The notes under the pieces: model-generated
What the model was told of the DNA's origin: nothing
The model's input: the letters and a program-made list of their open reading frames with translations, nothing else
Database searches by the model: none
Shown here: positions 44,671 to 54,730 of the stretch, in pieces
How the letters are laid out: the number at the start of each line of letters is the position of its first letter
Position numbering within the stretch: position 1 is the first letter of the stretch
NCBI GenBank assembly: GCA_946811695.1
Contig: OX328124.1
Coordinates: 56,736,603 to 56,800,602 of the forward strand
Length of the DNA: 64,000 bases
Direction of reading: 5' to 3'
Source of the DNA: Gonocerus acuteangulatus
Lineage: Eukaryota; Arthropoda; Insecta; Hemiptera; Coreidae
Made by a program: the position numbers and the translations under genes

Positions 44671-45121
44671 TAAAGTAATCATGGCGAACCCTATCGTTGC
44701 GAAAACAGCAAGTGAGATTGTCAGAAGTTTCCTGCGTTGGGGTCAAACCTACGGAACTCCTGAGCTCCTAATAACTGATGGCGGGCGCGAATTTCGCAAC
44801 GCTGATGTCGGGAACCTCTTGCGTCGATGGGGTACACAGCATCATATAACGACGCCGGGTCATCCTCAGAGTCACGGGAGCATAGAAAGAGTACACAACA
44901 CGCTGAGTGAGCACCTGAGGATCGTACAAACGGACCGGGGGATCTCAGGAGAGGAAGCAATGGCAATAGCAGTGACTGCCTACAACCACTCAGTGCATAG
45001 TGTCACAGGGTTTACCCCATTCGAGGTACTCTTCGGGACACTGAGGGTAGGACGGGACGTGCAGGATTCAGCGGGAGAACCAGGTATAGTGGCTGCGGTG
45101 GTTCAACGCCAGGAAAATTAG
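44582..45121 (+). CDS. Integrase catalytic core (DDE)
   Basis: Frame 2 carries the rve core. The three acidic residues are in LQADVF, LLITDGGREF and SHGSIERVHN, each in the expected context and spacing. YNHSVHSVTGFTPFEVLFG is the usual end of the core. The frame ends in a TAG at 45119-45121, and the same phase stays open after it into the next segment. The integrase inserts the element cDNA into chromosomal DNA. Confidence 0.85.
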   Translation: MTPLTPLLVLQADVFTWQNQLWVTIIDTFSKVIMANPIVAKTASEIVRSFLRWGQTYGTPELLITDGGREFRNADVGNLLRRWGTQHHITTPGHPQSHGSIERVHNTLSEHLRIVQTDRGISGEEAMAIAVTAYNHSVHSVTGFTPFEVLFGTLRVGRDVQDSAGEPGIVAAVVQRQEN

Positions 45122-45436
45122 AGACGAATAACCCGAGAGACCAGGACACGTCTGCAGAAAGAAAAGAGAGATAGGGTGCAGAAACACAACCTGCAGGTGA
45201 AAGACCCGGGAACACATCTCAGGTTAGGAGATATCGTGTTTCGCAAACTGTCTAACAACCGAGCCAAGCAGGACCTTCGGTATGACGGGTCCTATACAGT
45301 CGTTGCGCTAAAGGAGCACAACGTCGTGACCATCCGATCACAGGAAACTCCACCTAGGCTGCGGACAGTCCACCTAGAACAACTACGCATACCGGCGAAG
45401 CAATCTGACGAACGAAGGACGGGCAACGGAGTGTAG
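45122..45436 (+). CDS. Integrase C-terminal domain
   Basis: Same phase as the core after the TAG; the first ATG-type start is near 45176. It reads LRLGDIVFRKL, then DLRYDGSYTVVALKEHNVVTI, the GDxVxxR and Y-x-G-PY-V-like pattern of the SH3-like end of gypsy integrases. It binds DNA and may influence target choice. I see no chromodomain. Confidence 0.75.
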   Translation, partial: RRITRETRTRLQKEKRDRVQKHNLQVKDPGTHLRLGDIVFRKLSNNRAKQDLRYDGSYTVVALKEHNVVTIRSQETPPRLRTVHLEQLRIPAKQSDERRTGNGV

Positions 45437-45771
45437 TGTAGTGGTTTATATTTTCAGACGTATGTAGATAGATATCTTAAGTTATACTATTATTTTCGTT
45501 TAAGATTCATTTAATCTGAAGTTATCATCCTTTCTTTTTTTTTTTTAACCTGAAGTTTTTATCTTTTATTGTCTTGGCGTTAATTTCCTTATTAGTGTGT
45601 ATTAGTATTAGTCTTTTCGTTTTTCTTTCTTGTGTTTTTTCTGTTTGTTTCGTTGTATTTTATTAAGCTTGTGTATTACTATGTTGTATTTTATTAAGCT
45701 TGTGTATTACTATCCCCGCCCCTTTGGAAGTTTTCAAGTTTCTGGAAGAGTTCCAGAAACTGGAGGGGGGT
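45437..45771 (+). other. 3' untranslated part, dyad hairpin and PPT
   Basis: Contains a 31-bp direct repeat (TTTTATTAAGCTTGTGTATT, twice, about 45653-45713). It also has a perfect hairpin, AGTTTCTGGAA-GAG-TTCCAGAAACT, at 45737-45761. The polypurine tract GGAGGGGGG is at 45762-45770. The hairpin is also a pair of TTCnnGAA units, the shape of heat-shock-factor sites. Confidence 0.75.
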
Positions 45772-45940
45772 TGTTAGGGGAGTAATAGACTCTGTAAATG
45801 TAAACAAACAGGCTGAGGCTATATAAGCCTCAGCCGGATTAAATAAAGTTAGTTGTAATCTAATAGTCAGTGCGTTCTGTTGTCCCCGTGTGACTTACTA
45901 TCTTTTTTAAAAACATCCTCTCCGTCTTCCAACTCATAAG
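45772..45940 (+). repeat. 3' LTR
   Basis: Same 169 bp as the 5' LTR. Followed by T and a (TA)n tract at 45942-46006. Confidence 0.92.

Positions 45941-45941
<1 letters not shown>

Positions 45942-46006
<65 letters not shown>
45942..46006. repeat. (TA)n microsatellite
   Basis: Lies between the gypsy 3' LTR and the Penelope-like terminus. Confidence 0.95.
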
Positions 46007-46012
<6 letters not shown>

Positions 46013-46117
46013 CCACGATTAGTGACCTTTATTTATGTACATTTATTTATTTTCATAAATATGGCAAAGGTCCAAATAATAGTACTCCAGATTCTTGCAC
46101 TATTTTATTTTTGATAC

Positions 46118-46160
46118 GCCCTACATGTTTCGTGGCCTTATGCCACCTCCTCAGGGGCCA
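46118..46160 (-). ncRNA. Hammerhead-ribozyme-like core 4 (best)
   Basis: The minus strand reads GGCCC-CTGAGGA, stem II GTGGC/GCCAC with loop ATAAG, GAAA, a minimal stem III CATG, TA and GGGC. CUGANGA, GAAA, a UA cleavage dinucleotide and stem I (GCCC/GGGC) are all present, making this the most complete core in the window. The inverted copy at 47931-47968 keeps stem II onward but not CUGAGGA, so it is half a ribozyme. Confidence 0.6.
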
Positions 46161-46452
46161 CTAAATCCTAAAAACATTTTTTACAAATTTTTAATGCCTT
46201 ATTTTAGAAAAATTTAATAATAATTATACATCGAGTAACATTAAAATTCCTATACTAACCCCTAAACTTTATATGTAAAATATAATAATAAAAATAATAT
46301 TGTTATATTGTACATACCCTATGTGTGGTCAGCTCGCCACCCATACTATGACTGAGGCTAGCTAAATACCTGTGTGGAGAGGCTTAGTAATCAGCTTATT
46401 AAGATAAGTTGTATAAAGGTTTGTACTATTGCTTTTTCCCTTGGATTGTTCG

Positions 46453-47985
46453 CTATTTTCTAATGTTATTGTAAAATATCTTATCTAAAAATTTAATTTC
46501 TGTTTGTTTATTTACCGAGTTCCTGTTTTTTATTATGTGGATATTTTCTTTTATTTTTCGTTTAATGTTGTTTCTGTCCTTGTCAACTATTGCTATGTCG
46601 TCCAAGTCAAATGTATGTCCGTTCTTAAATGCGTGGTCCGTTAGAGCTGTTGTATTTGATTTCTCGTCTATATTTTTGGCATGCTGCTTAATTCTATTCT
46701 TTAGTATTTGTGATGATTCCCCTATGTAGCACTTGTTACAATCTTTACATTTAACTTTATATACGTTATATTTTGAATTTATTTTATTTATTTGGTCCTT
46801 AATTTTGCTGAAATTCTTTTCTATTTTGTTGTTATATTTCCAGCTAATTTTGCAAATCCCGTTACAGATCAGTTTCATCCTGTTTGCTATTGCAGGGTGA
46901 AAATCAAATGAATAAAAATTATTTTCTATTTGCTCGCGTTCCCTCTTGGATTCCTGAATGTTTTCACTCCTATTTTGACTAATTATATGATTATTTATGA
47001 TGCTTCCCTTATGTATTTTTTTAGTTTCCAAATTATTAAAAAAATGTTTTATTTGTGTCTGGATAAATGTTCTCTTCTTTTTTATCGAATCTGGCCGTGT
47101 TTCGTCATGTTCCATATCCCTTTTTCTTTTACCATTAGTTTTAACATTGTCCCTTACGATTTGTTCGTTGCATTTGATACGTTTTGCAGGTTTTTCATTA
47201 GTACTAATATCCAGCGAACTCCGTTTTCTTTTAATCCGTCTGTCAAGTAAGTCCTCAAAAAACTCCTCAGTAAAGTGGAACAATTTTATATTAAAATTTT
47301 TAATGTCATCTTTCTTATTTTTCGTGTAACAAACACTATTTTCCGCTTTTTTTATTTGTATGTCTACTAGTTTCGAGGGGAAGTTATTTTTATTAAATAT
47401 TTTTCTAATTCTATTTTTGATTTCATTGAAATATTGAGGTGATGTTCTATTTAAGGCAGTTAATGTTCTATTATATACCAAATTTTTTTTGAAACTGAGA
47501 GGATGATTGGAGTAAAAATTAATTGTTCTGTCAGAGTGATATTCCTTAGAAAACCATTTAAAATCAATCCAATTATTTTTATTTCTTGATAGTTCCAAGT
47601 CCAAAAAGGTAATTCTGCCGTTTGCTTCTATTTCTTTTGTGAATTTTAATGTATCGCACTTTTTGTTAAAAATCTCAAGTAATGGGTCAATATTGTTTTC
47701 ATGAACCGCTAAAATTATGTCGTCCACATATTTATATAAAAATTGTATATGAATATCCGAATCTAACATGATTTCCTTTAAAATTTGGTTTAAAACAATC
47801 CCACTTATTGCTACCGAAAGAGGATTCCCCATTTGTATACCGAAAGTCTGTTTGTAAAATTTGTCATTAAACCTGAAATATCCAGTACTGCAACACAATC
47901 GAATGCCTTCTATGAACAAATCCTTGGCATAAGGTGGCATAAGGCCACGAAACATGTAGGGCGTATCAAAAATAAAATAGTGCAA
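46453..47985 (-). CDS. Penelope-like RT with GIY-YIG endonuclease (partial)
   Basis: A 510-codon frame. The first 20 or so residues (up to MPPYAKD) derive from the inverted cap. From about residue 25 it is Penelope RT: FGIQMGNPLSVAISG (motif B), FLYKYVDDIILAV with catalytic YVDD near residue 87, then FLDLELSR. The fingers and motif A are missing, so RT is inactive. A basic linker (about 245-340) carries KRKR-type runs that may be nuclear signals. The C-terminal GIY-YIG domain (about 410-500) has YKVKCKDCNKCYIGESSQ, then NRIKQHAKN, the family's Cys-containing variant. The endonuclease half may be intact. Confidence 0.9.
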   Translation of the reverse strand: MHYFIFDTPYMFRGLMPPYAKDLFIEGIRLCCSTGYFRFNDKFYKQTFGIQMGNPLSVAISGIVLNQILKEIMLDSDIHIQFLYKYVDDIILAVHENNIDPLLEIFNKKCDTLKFTKEIEANGRITFLDLELSRNKNNWIDFKWFSKEYHSDRTINFYSNHPLSFKKNLVYNRTLTALNRTSPQYFNEIKNRIRKIFNKNNFPSKLVDIQIKKAENSVCYTKNKKDDIKNFNIKLFHFTEEFFEDLLDRRIKRKRSSLDISTNEKPAKRIKCNEQIVRDNVKTNGKRKRDMEHDETRPDSIKKKRTFIQTQIKHFFNNLETKKIHKGSIINNHIISQNRSENIQESKREREQIENNFYSFDFHPAIANRMKLICNGICKISWKYNNKIEKNFSKIKDQINKINSKYNVYKVKCKDCNKCYIGESSQILKNRIKQHAKNIDEKSNTTALTDHAFKNGHTFDLDDIAIVDKDRNNIKRKIKENIHIIKNRNSVNKQTEIKFLDKIFYNNIRK

Positions 47986-48029
47986 GAATCTGGAGTACTA
48001 TTATTTGGACCTTTGCCATATTTATGAAA

Positions 48030-48033
<4 letters not shown>

Positions 48034-48099
<66 letters not shown>
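48034..48099. repeat. (TA)n microsatellite
   Basis: Right flank of the Penelope-like element. Confidence 0.95.
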
Positions 48100-48103
<4 letters not shown>

Positions 48104-48265
48104 GGCAAACTTTTCTGAAATAATTTTTTTAATCATAAAATATTATTTGTTTATTTTTTTTTTTTTTTACAAAAAAATTGTAATGTTAAAAAAAATATAT
48201 TTTATATTTCAAAAATTTCACGGTGGCCTGCCGGTGACGGTAGGTATAGTGTGAATCCACCTTAA

Positions 48266-50041
48266 TTAGTTATTTAATTAACTAATTAGAAGATTTGTAA
48301 GATGAATGAAAAATATAGTCGAAGATTCTAGTTAAATTTGATTATACTTTTGTAAGGAATTCTTCTTCATTGTATTATTTCTCTTCCAATAGCAATAATT
48401 TTTTTTTTTTTTTGTTAGATCTACATTAATTCTGACTTTCGTGTCCTGCATGTATAATTCTGTGGTAAAATGTATAGAGGAAGGAGAAATGCCGCACAAT
48501 ACAAGCAGGAAAGTTTTTTCCAGCTAGTTTATGATTTTGGACCACTGTGCGAGGGTTCTGATTCGAAACGGTGACTGAACTGTGGTCTGACTGATAAGTG
48601 TGAATAAACCTTAACACCTCATCGGAACACTAATGCAGAAGAACTTCAAACCCTTTGTAACATATACAAGGCTATTCCTTATATCTGAAACCTGGCTTCA
48701 ATACATAAGTGCTCAAATCCCAGCCTGGAAAGTTTATTATTCTAAAATTGACGATCATTCATCAACACATAAGCACAATCATATTGAGAAATCCTGAAAC
48801 CTTGAAACACTATTCTTCAATAAATTAGAAAAATGTGTATAACTTGTAAACATATCTACTGGTTCCGTTTATAGACTAAACTTGAAACATTAGACATAGA
48901 ACACTTTTGACCAAAAGCAATAAAAAGCCAACAAATCGCTCGAATCCCAGGAGACCAGGAACTGTTTTTTCCTCCTCTAATCCTGGAATAAATGGATAGT
49001 CCAGACCCTTATCAGTGCTTCCCCCGGCACAGAACTCCATTGGAGTAAGTGTGCTCACATTCAGCACATACCTGCTATACGTGCTTCAACTACTAACTCC
49101 ATCTTCCTGATTATCTCAGCGACTCCAATATGTCTCTATATATCTAAACTAACTCAATATCTACCTCATTAAGGATGTTATTTCCTATGGGATTTAATGC
49201 TACCACCTTGACTAATGAGCTTGTGTCTCAGTTAACAACCCAGATCGACGTGATCAAAATATAAAATGACTAAAAAGATTTACTTTATCAAAAATATTAG
49301 TTGTATAAAATTGATGTTATTTGGCCGGTAAAACGAAAGGACAAAAATCATCTGAATTCACTAGTGTTAATTGTTTATAATAAATTGGCAGGATTGGAAT
49401 ATTTATACATAATTATTTAATGACCAATTATTCAATCATGGATATGATAGATTAATAAATTTTAAAAAGCACTCAAGCCGTCCAAATTGACGGATTTTTA
49501 ATCTGTAAAATGTTGTTTAATGTTTAAATGCTATAGCTTCTTTTAAAAAAAAAAAAATATTTCAGTTGTGTAAAGCATGTTGTTTGGATTTTTCAACAAT
49601 TTGAAAAATTTAATTTTTTTTACTTATGACCGAAAGAAGTGGAAAAAAAGTAATGTGTTTGTATTAAAAAACTATATATCGTCCGGGAATTTTTCCCATC
49701 AATTATTGTTATATGTACTGTTCCAAAAATATTCCTGCCCAGGACTGCATTTCAATTGTCTAATATGCTACGCAATTCAAAGCCTCGAGAATCACAAGTA
49801 GTTCGCTCTAGTAAAGAGAAATTTACTATAATAGGTAAATAAATAAATATTGAAAATAAAATAAAAATTGTCCAAACGTCTAGGTATAATCTAAACTCCC
49901 CCTTCTCCAATTCCTCCTAATCCCTCCCCACCAAAAAAAAAAAAGAAAGAAGGCAATTAAATAAACACAATTCATGAAAATGTGTAGTAGATAAGAAATA
50001 ATAAAATAAAAATAATAATAAAAAAATTATTTCGTTTAGAG
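48266..50041. other. No gene; repeat fragments
   Basis: About 48280-48310 (TTTGTAAGATGAATGA) resembles 3730-3750. GTGTGAATAAACC-TTAA at 48598-48615 looks like another Harbinger-like right end, preceded by CAGTCACCG-like text on the minus strand; its left partner is not found. The block at 48700-48760 is the possible SINE relative of 24405-24520. No coding. Confidence 0.4.
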
Positions 50042-50221
50042 CCTACTGCTCAAATTCAGGAACATAAATATGCTTTAGGTCCACCGGACAAACGTATGTA
50101 ATGCACTGTATAACATACAGTCTTCTTTTTAGTACATGGCCACCGCTCATTCGCAAACGCCAGCGGACCCGTTTTTGTAACGTTTTTCAGTTTAGTCATC
50201 GCTAAAGCATATTTATGCTAA
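50042..50221. mobile_element. MITE, copy 1 of 2
   Basis: Inverted ends CATAAATATGCTTTAG (50063) and its complement (to about 50217). Interior landmarks: CATACAGTCTTCTTTTTAGT and ACGCCAGCGGA. A second copy lies at 63367-63532. No coding. Confidence 0.7.
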
Positions 50222-52293
50222 AATCAAAACTTCCCAAAGGTGCAAGAGGACGTTGCCCAAGCGGTTCAAAAAGACTAGACATACTCGCTGCCAGGTGGTA
50301 CTGTGGCGTGGACTAAGTATTTTCTTATCCAAAACTGAGTGATACAAGAGACATCTCGAGAGACGACTCCAATATCCACTGTGGTACCTCATACCCCTTC
50401 TGCACGTTACTTGTTCACGTGGAGGGTTAGCGCCTTGATTGTCAACTGGAATGAAAGGGCTGTTGATTTGAACCATCAGATAAAGTTTTTGTCAGAAAAA
50501 GTAATTATGAAAATTCGATGGTAATAGCGACAAAGTTAATAATTCATTTGCACGAATACATTATTAATAATTTAGGATATAATATTTCTGGGAAGTTAAA
50601 TGGAAGAACTAAAACTGCCTTGATATTGATAGTTATGGCGGGAATGGCGACAGGAAGTCGACTTGAGTTCCGTGCGATGTCCGACAGAAAGAAAAGAAAA
50701 AGAAAGTAGCGACCAAGAATATAAGAAGATAAAGAGCGATGGTTGACTTAGGTTTAATCCAGCCAGGAGCTGTTGGTCACGCAAACCAGGACACGCAACA
50801 AGTAGCCTGCTCCTTCAATTCCAGGCTTGGTTATGTTCTTGTAGACAATTACTAAATATTTCAACGTTTCCTCCAAAAATATTGGATCGTAGGTGGTTGG
50901 TCGATATTTCTTGGCCATACAATCTATCAAGTTAAAATTTTCTGATTCAGTCAAGTCTCATTATGTGACGTCACTCAAATTTCACAGTCAATTTCTGCAA
51001 CTATTCAGGAGAGCATTAAAACTGAATTAAATTAAAGCTATAATGATCTCTAACTTACAACTTGGAAGTATACAATTATTTCCGACTTAACAAATATAAT
51101 GGGTAACATTTAAAAGAAAACGTTTGGGAGTTCGAGTATTATTGTATAAGTTAATAATCTATATTTTCTATATATATATCTATATATTTTCTATGTGTGT
51201 TGTGGCGTGAAATTATTATGAAATTTTTAAAAAAGCAAGGATAAGATTCGCGAAAAAGGTCTCCATGATCAACGTGATAAACAAAAAAATAAAATATATA
51301 AATGTAGCCATAGAGGCCACAATTATTTTCTATATGGCAATTTAACGTTCATAACAAAATACTACATAGAAAAATGACCCGGTTTTGATATACTTCGGCT
51401 CAGACATACTATATTTAAAGCGAAAGATCGAAATCTTTAACTAGCGGAATCGAAAAACAATACTGAAATATAGGTCCGCCTCCGGGTTTAAGAGGTAAAT
51501 CATGTCGTTGGATTTTGAAGAAACACTTCAAAGATAATTACCAATAGGATTTAATTTTTAATTATTTGTAAATGATCTTCGGCCTGCAGAATAAGCTATT
51601 GTACAGATTAACGATTATATCTACATCCATTTCTACTTATTTACAAATAAAAAATATGTGTAATATTGCGGCAAGAAAACAAGTACACTGACAGATGAAT
51701 GAGCATTTGAAACCGAAATATTTACCTCCAACAATATATAACAAGAAAATGTCTTTAATGTGGCAGAAGTTAAAATTACAATAACTAAACGACTTTCTTC
51801 ACTACTCATTCATTTCGCTATACATATTTCTCGTATTTTTGACAATTCTCCAGGAGCACTTAAAATAATAAAACATTACAGCGTCTAGATGTGGCCCTAT
51901 CAGCGGAAGATTCTCAAAGGTAAAGGCTGTAATGTTATAATATTTTAAGTGGACATGAAGAAGCGTCAAAAAGGCGAGAAACATGTAGAACAAAATAAAG
52001 AAGTAGTGAAGACAGCTGTGTAGATAGTGAAATTTGATCTTCTTCCTCATGAAATATATTGTAAAAAATATAATCACCATTTTATAACTTAAAATGTAGA
52101 AAACAAATTCTGTGAAATCACTCTGTTAAAGTCCACAAATAAATAATTTTACAAAACTAATTATTCGCTAAATTTCATTTTTATTTGAGCATAGCCTAAT
52201 CGATGGACTTCGCTCTTTCGTAATGGAATTATTTACCAGGTTATTTGCTGGTAAAATAAACATTTATTAAATTTGTACAGATTGTTCATGATT
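50222..52293. other. No gene recognised
   Basis: A small inverted repeat, CACTTAAAATAATAAAACAT at about 51857 and its imperfect complement at about 51932-51953, may be a MITE trace. Otherwise short AT-rich frames without domains. Confidence 0.4.
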
Positions 52294-52946
52294 CAATACT
52301 TAATTTATTTTATTTTTATTTGTTTATTTTACATGCTTCGTTTCGTGGGCAATAAGCACACTAAGGTAAGTCTTTCACGAAACCAAGTAAGAGAGTTAAA
52401 ATTGTATTTATTTACAATTAAAAGATTATTAAAAATAAAATGATTAAAATAAATTTCAATTTCAAACTATACTGAATAAGAACATACTCATGGAATGAAA
52501 ATGTAGTTCAGTAACCTGTCTTCGGGGCCCTCATATGAGATCGTATAATCCTGTACTTTGTAGATATGTCAAGATACTGTCTATGTACTGGCTACATTCA
52601 GCGAGAAGTTCACACATGTTGAATGTTATGGATAAGTCTTTCCGTCTAATGCAGTCTGTTAGAATATGTTTTATTGTCAGTTCAGTATTACAAATTTCAC
52701 ATAATGGCCTATCTTGTCTTGTCATGAGGTACACGTGAGTAAGTATTGAATGGCCAATCCTAACTCGAGCTAATGCAACTTCATCTTTTTTATTGGGTCG
52801 ATAACTGGATGGCCAGTCTTTGACGGTATGTTTTACAGTCCGTAATTTGTTTTCCGTAAGTATCGTCCAAGAGTGTTCCCAGTATTCCAAAATAAATGTC
52901 TTAACAAATCTGTTGGTCCTTTATCTATTATACAATACTTAATTTA
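52294..52946 (-). mobile_element. 5'-truncated I-type LINE copy with 14-bp duplication
   Basis: The 14-mer CAATACTTAATTTA occurs at 52294-52307 and 52933-52946. The 625 bp between them are a minus-strand LINE 3' end: the last 130 codons of ORF2 (52531-52921), a 3' untranslated part, and an AAATA-rich tail toward 52308. The encoded end resembles that of the 53.9-kb LINE (LTHVYLMTRQDRPLCEICN against LTHSYLMERQDRPVCACCN) but is clearly diverged, so it is a different subfamily. Confidence 0.8.
52531..52921 (-). pseudogene. LINE ORF2 C-terminal fragment
   Basis: Open from an in-frame TAA near 52922 to the stop at 52531. It contains RIGHSILTHVYLM, then CEICNTELTIKHILTDC, a Cys/His segment at the end of I-type ORF2 downstream of RNase H. 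No RT or RNase H remains. The first in-frame ATG (52890) is not a biological start. Confidence 0.8.
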
Positions 52947-53541
52947 TAAGAGGTGACTATTTTTTGTCTAGACTGACTGTACTATCCTGAAGGGCTAGAG
53001 AACTGCTCTCTATTTAAGTGCCGTCAGAGAATGGCTCAATAAAGGCCGACGGAATGACAGTGAAACGGAGGCCTCCTAGAGTCCTATCGCTAATGAGAAT
53101 CGGCCACTGAAGGAAAACGTCCCGATGAAGAAGGATGGCTATGGCCAGGCTCTCTAGGGCTATCGTGCCCTATTCTACCGATAAGGGCTATTTTTACCCC
53201 TGACAGTCGTGATTCTTTCTCTTTTACCCTTAGGGGCACTACCTTTATGCCTTAGCTACTTTACAAGGAAATACAACAAGAAAATGCTCGGTATTTTACG
53301 ATAATTACATTTTATATATTTATTAACCGCTTGGGTACATTAAACGACAAGAACTTTACTCGTTGGTTTGCCTAGGTAAAGATCTATTCAGGCACATTAG
53401 TCACGTCACAGTTACAATTCAAAACCATCGCCGGCAAAATAATCAATCATGCTGAGTTCCGCGACAGGGGCGATTAACTCATTAGAACGGGAGAATCAAA
53501 GTCAGTCAGTTGGTTATAAAATTAACAATTCTAACAAAGAG

Positions 53542-53600
<59 letters not shown>

Positions 53601-53921
53601 CAATAAAAATGTAATAGACTAAAATATTTCCATAACAATGACATTTAATTATAATTTTGAGTAAATGTGTGTATATTTTCAATGTTATAGAAGTACTTGA
53701 ATGTATGGACTACCTTCTGTCAGTAAGTCGTGAGGAATCGTTAAGTTGCTATTATTTTTAAACATATTCGTTTAGCTGGTACATATTTATTTTTTAACTC
53801 TCTGCCTGCTTATTTGACTAAAATGTATTTATTTGCGGTTGTGTTCCTGTATTTTAGGTTGCTCTAAGGTGGTGGGATTTCATTCCCTCAAAATACACAT
53901 TACATCGCATCCAACGTTTTT
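52947..53921. other. No gene; (TA)n at 53544-53596
   Basis: A moderately GC-rich stretch (52990-53250) has no coding sense I can recognise. A (TA)n tract is at 53544-53596. Confidence 0.45.
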
Positions 53922-54112
53922 AAATTTTAGACCAGTTCAGGTCTAGACTTGGTCGGGTGAACATCTCTCCTGGGTCCGTTTTAAGCCGTGTACCTGTGTG
54001 CCTTTGTTTGTTTGTGTTTGGACAGTCTAGCGCCAGCTTTGGTCGAGAAGAAGCGGCTTCATTGAAGGCTTAAGTGTCTTAAGTAGGTCAACACTAATCC
54101 GGTGCAAGCTCG

Positions 54113-54730
54113 GTGGCCCAAAGTGACCCTCCTTTGTATTCGCCAGAAAGGTACCCACACCTGCTGAGGAATTCTTTCCAGGTAATATTTTATTGCGCCT
54201 TAAATCGGTTTACGATCCTCCTGTACCGAACAACAATTCTGCAATTTAAATATTTTAAAACTATGGAGAATTTCGAAGAAAATGTGCGTTACAGCCCAGA
54301 ACCTAACTGTCGGGGAAAAATAACTCCACAATATTTAATTATAAAAATTGAAGAAAACGGGAAAACATTTAACGATGTAAGCCCCTTCCAGACCAACAAG
54401 TGGATTTCTTCTTTTTCAAAAGAGATCAGTGTCAAGAAATTAAAAAAAAGCGGCAGCCTATTCGTGCACTGTACAAATCCTCGCATCTGCGAACAACTTT
54501 TAGCCGCTAAAACCTTCCAAAACGTCAGAATTAGCGTCCTTCCTCATAGAACCCTGAATCAATCAAAAGGTGTGTTCTATTGTAGTGATCTACGTGGATT
54601 TACCGAAGAAGAAATCCACAAGGAAGTGTCTGAGCAAAACGTGCTAAAAATAAAAAGAATTGGAAATAACACCTCCTCTCTATTTATTGCAACTTTCTGT
54701 ACCCGGAGAGGATCTATATCGGATACATAG
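54113..54730 (+). CDS. LINE ORF1 (gag-like), 5' part
   Basis: A 205-codon frame. The ATG at 54263 (MENFEENVRYSP) is the more likely start, because the 50 residues before it look like translated untranslated sequence. It encodes the N-terminal part of the nucleic-acid-binding ORF1 protein (RGKITPQYLIIKIEENGKTF, then KRIGNNTSSLFIATF). Near 54710 the frame leaves the coding path; the continuation is in frame 1 from about 54715. ORF1 proteins coat the element RNA in the cytoplasm. Confidence 0.8.
   Translation: MAQSDPPLYSPERYPHLLRNSFQVIFYCALNRFTILLYRTTILQFKYFKTMENFEENVRYSPEPNCRGKITPQYLIIKIEENGKTFNDVSPFQTNKWISSFSKEISVKKLKKSGSLFVHCTNPRICEQLLAAKTFQNVRISVLPHRTLNQSKGVFYCSDLRGFTEEEIHKEVSEQNVLKIKRIGNNTSSLFIATFCTRRGSISDT

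Larger units (their letters stand above)
41104..45940 (+). mobile_element. Ty3/gypsy LTR retrotransposon with identical LTRs
   Basis: The LTRs at 41104-41272 and 45772-45940 (169 bp each) read the same at every base by eye. The primer-binding-site candidate TGGTGCCGAAACCCG follows the left LTR directly. The polypurine tract GGAGGGGGG (45762-45770) precedes the right one. Order inside is gag with CCHC knuckles, protease, RT, partial RNase H, integrase and a C-terminal domain, the Ty3/gypsy order. (TA)n lies on both outer sides, so a TA-rich target duplication is likely but cannot be sized. The LTR does not end in CA. I see no envelope gene. Coding is interrupted in at least five places. Confidence 0.93.
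46007..48033 (-). mobile_element. Penelope-like element, 5'-truncated, inverted cap
   Basis: The 3' terminus (left, 46007-46160) and an inverted copy of it (47937-48033) bound a minus-strand RT/GIY-YIG frame. The inverted arms share ATTTTCATAAATATGGCAAA, GTACTCCAGATTCTTGCACT and ACGCCCTACATGTTTCGTGG. The coding region lacks the first half of RT; it starts within the cap sequence, so the cap joined a truncated copy. (TA)n lies on both outer sides. Inverted terminal copies are a known Penelope habit. Confidence 0.88.
39346..48262. mobile_element. Harbinger-like ends enclosing nested elements
   Basis: The left end AGGTCGATTCACACTATACG (after TAA, 39343-39345) and the right end AGGTGGATTCACACTATACC (minus strand, before TAA at 48263-48265) share a further CGTCACCGGCAGGCC block. 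Distance is 8.9 kb, of which 41104-48033 is other elements. A third, degenerate copy of the same end (AGGTAGTTCACACAAGAGCG, then CCGTCACCGACAGGCC) is at about 40812. The left partner could therefore be 40812 instead of 39346. A CCACTGTGC block near 40756 is an inverted copy of 39386-39394. No transposase found. Confidence 0.5.

Noticed and set aside
41104..45940. Endogenous retrovirus with envelope
   Set aside because: Between the integrase end (45436) and the polypurine tract there are only about 325 bp without a frame, so no envelope gene is present.
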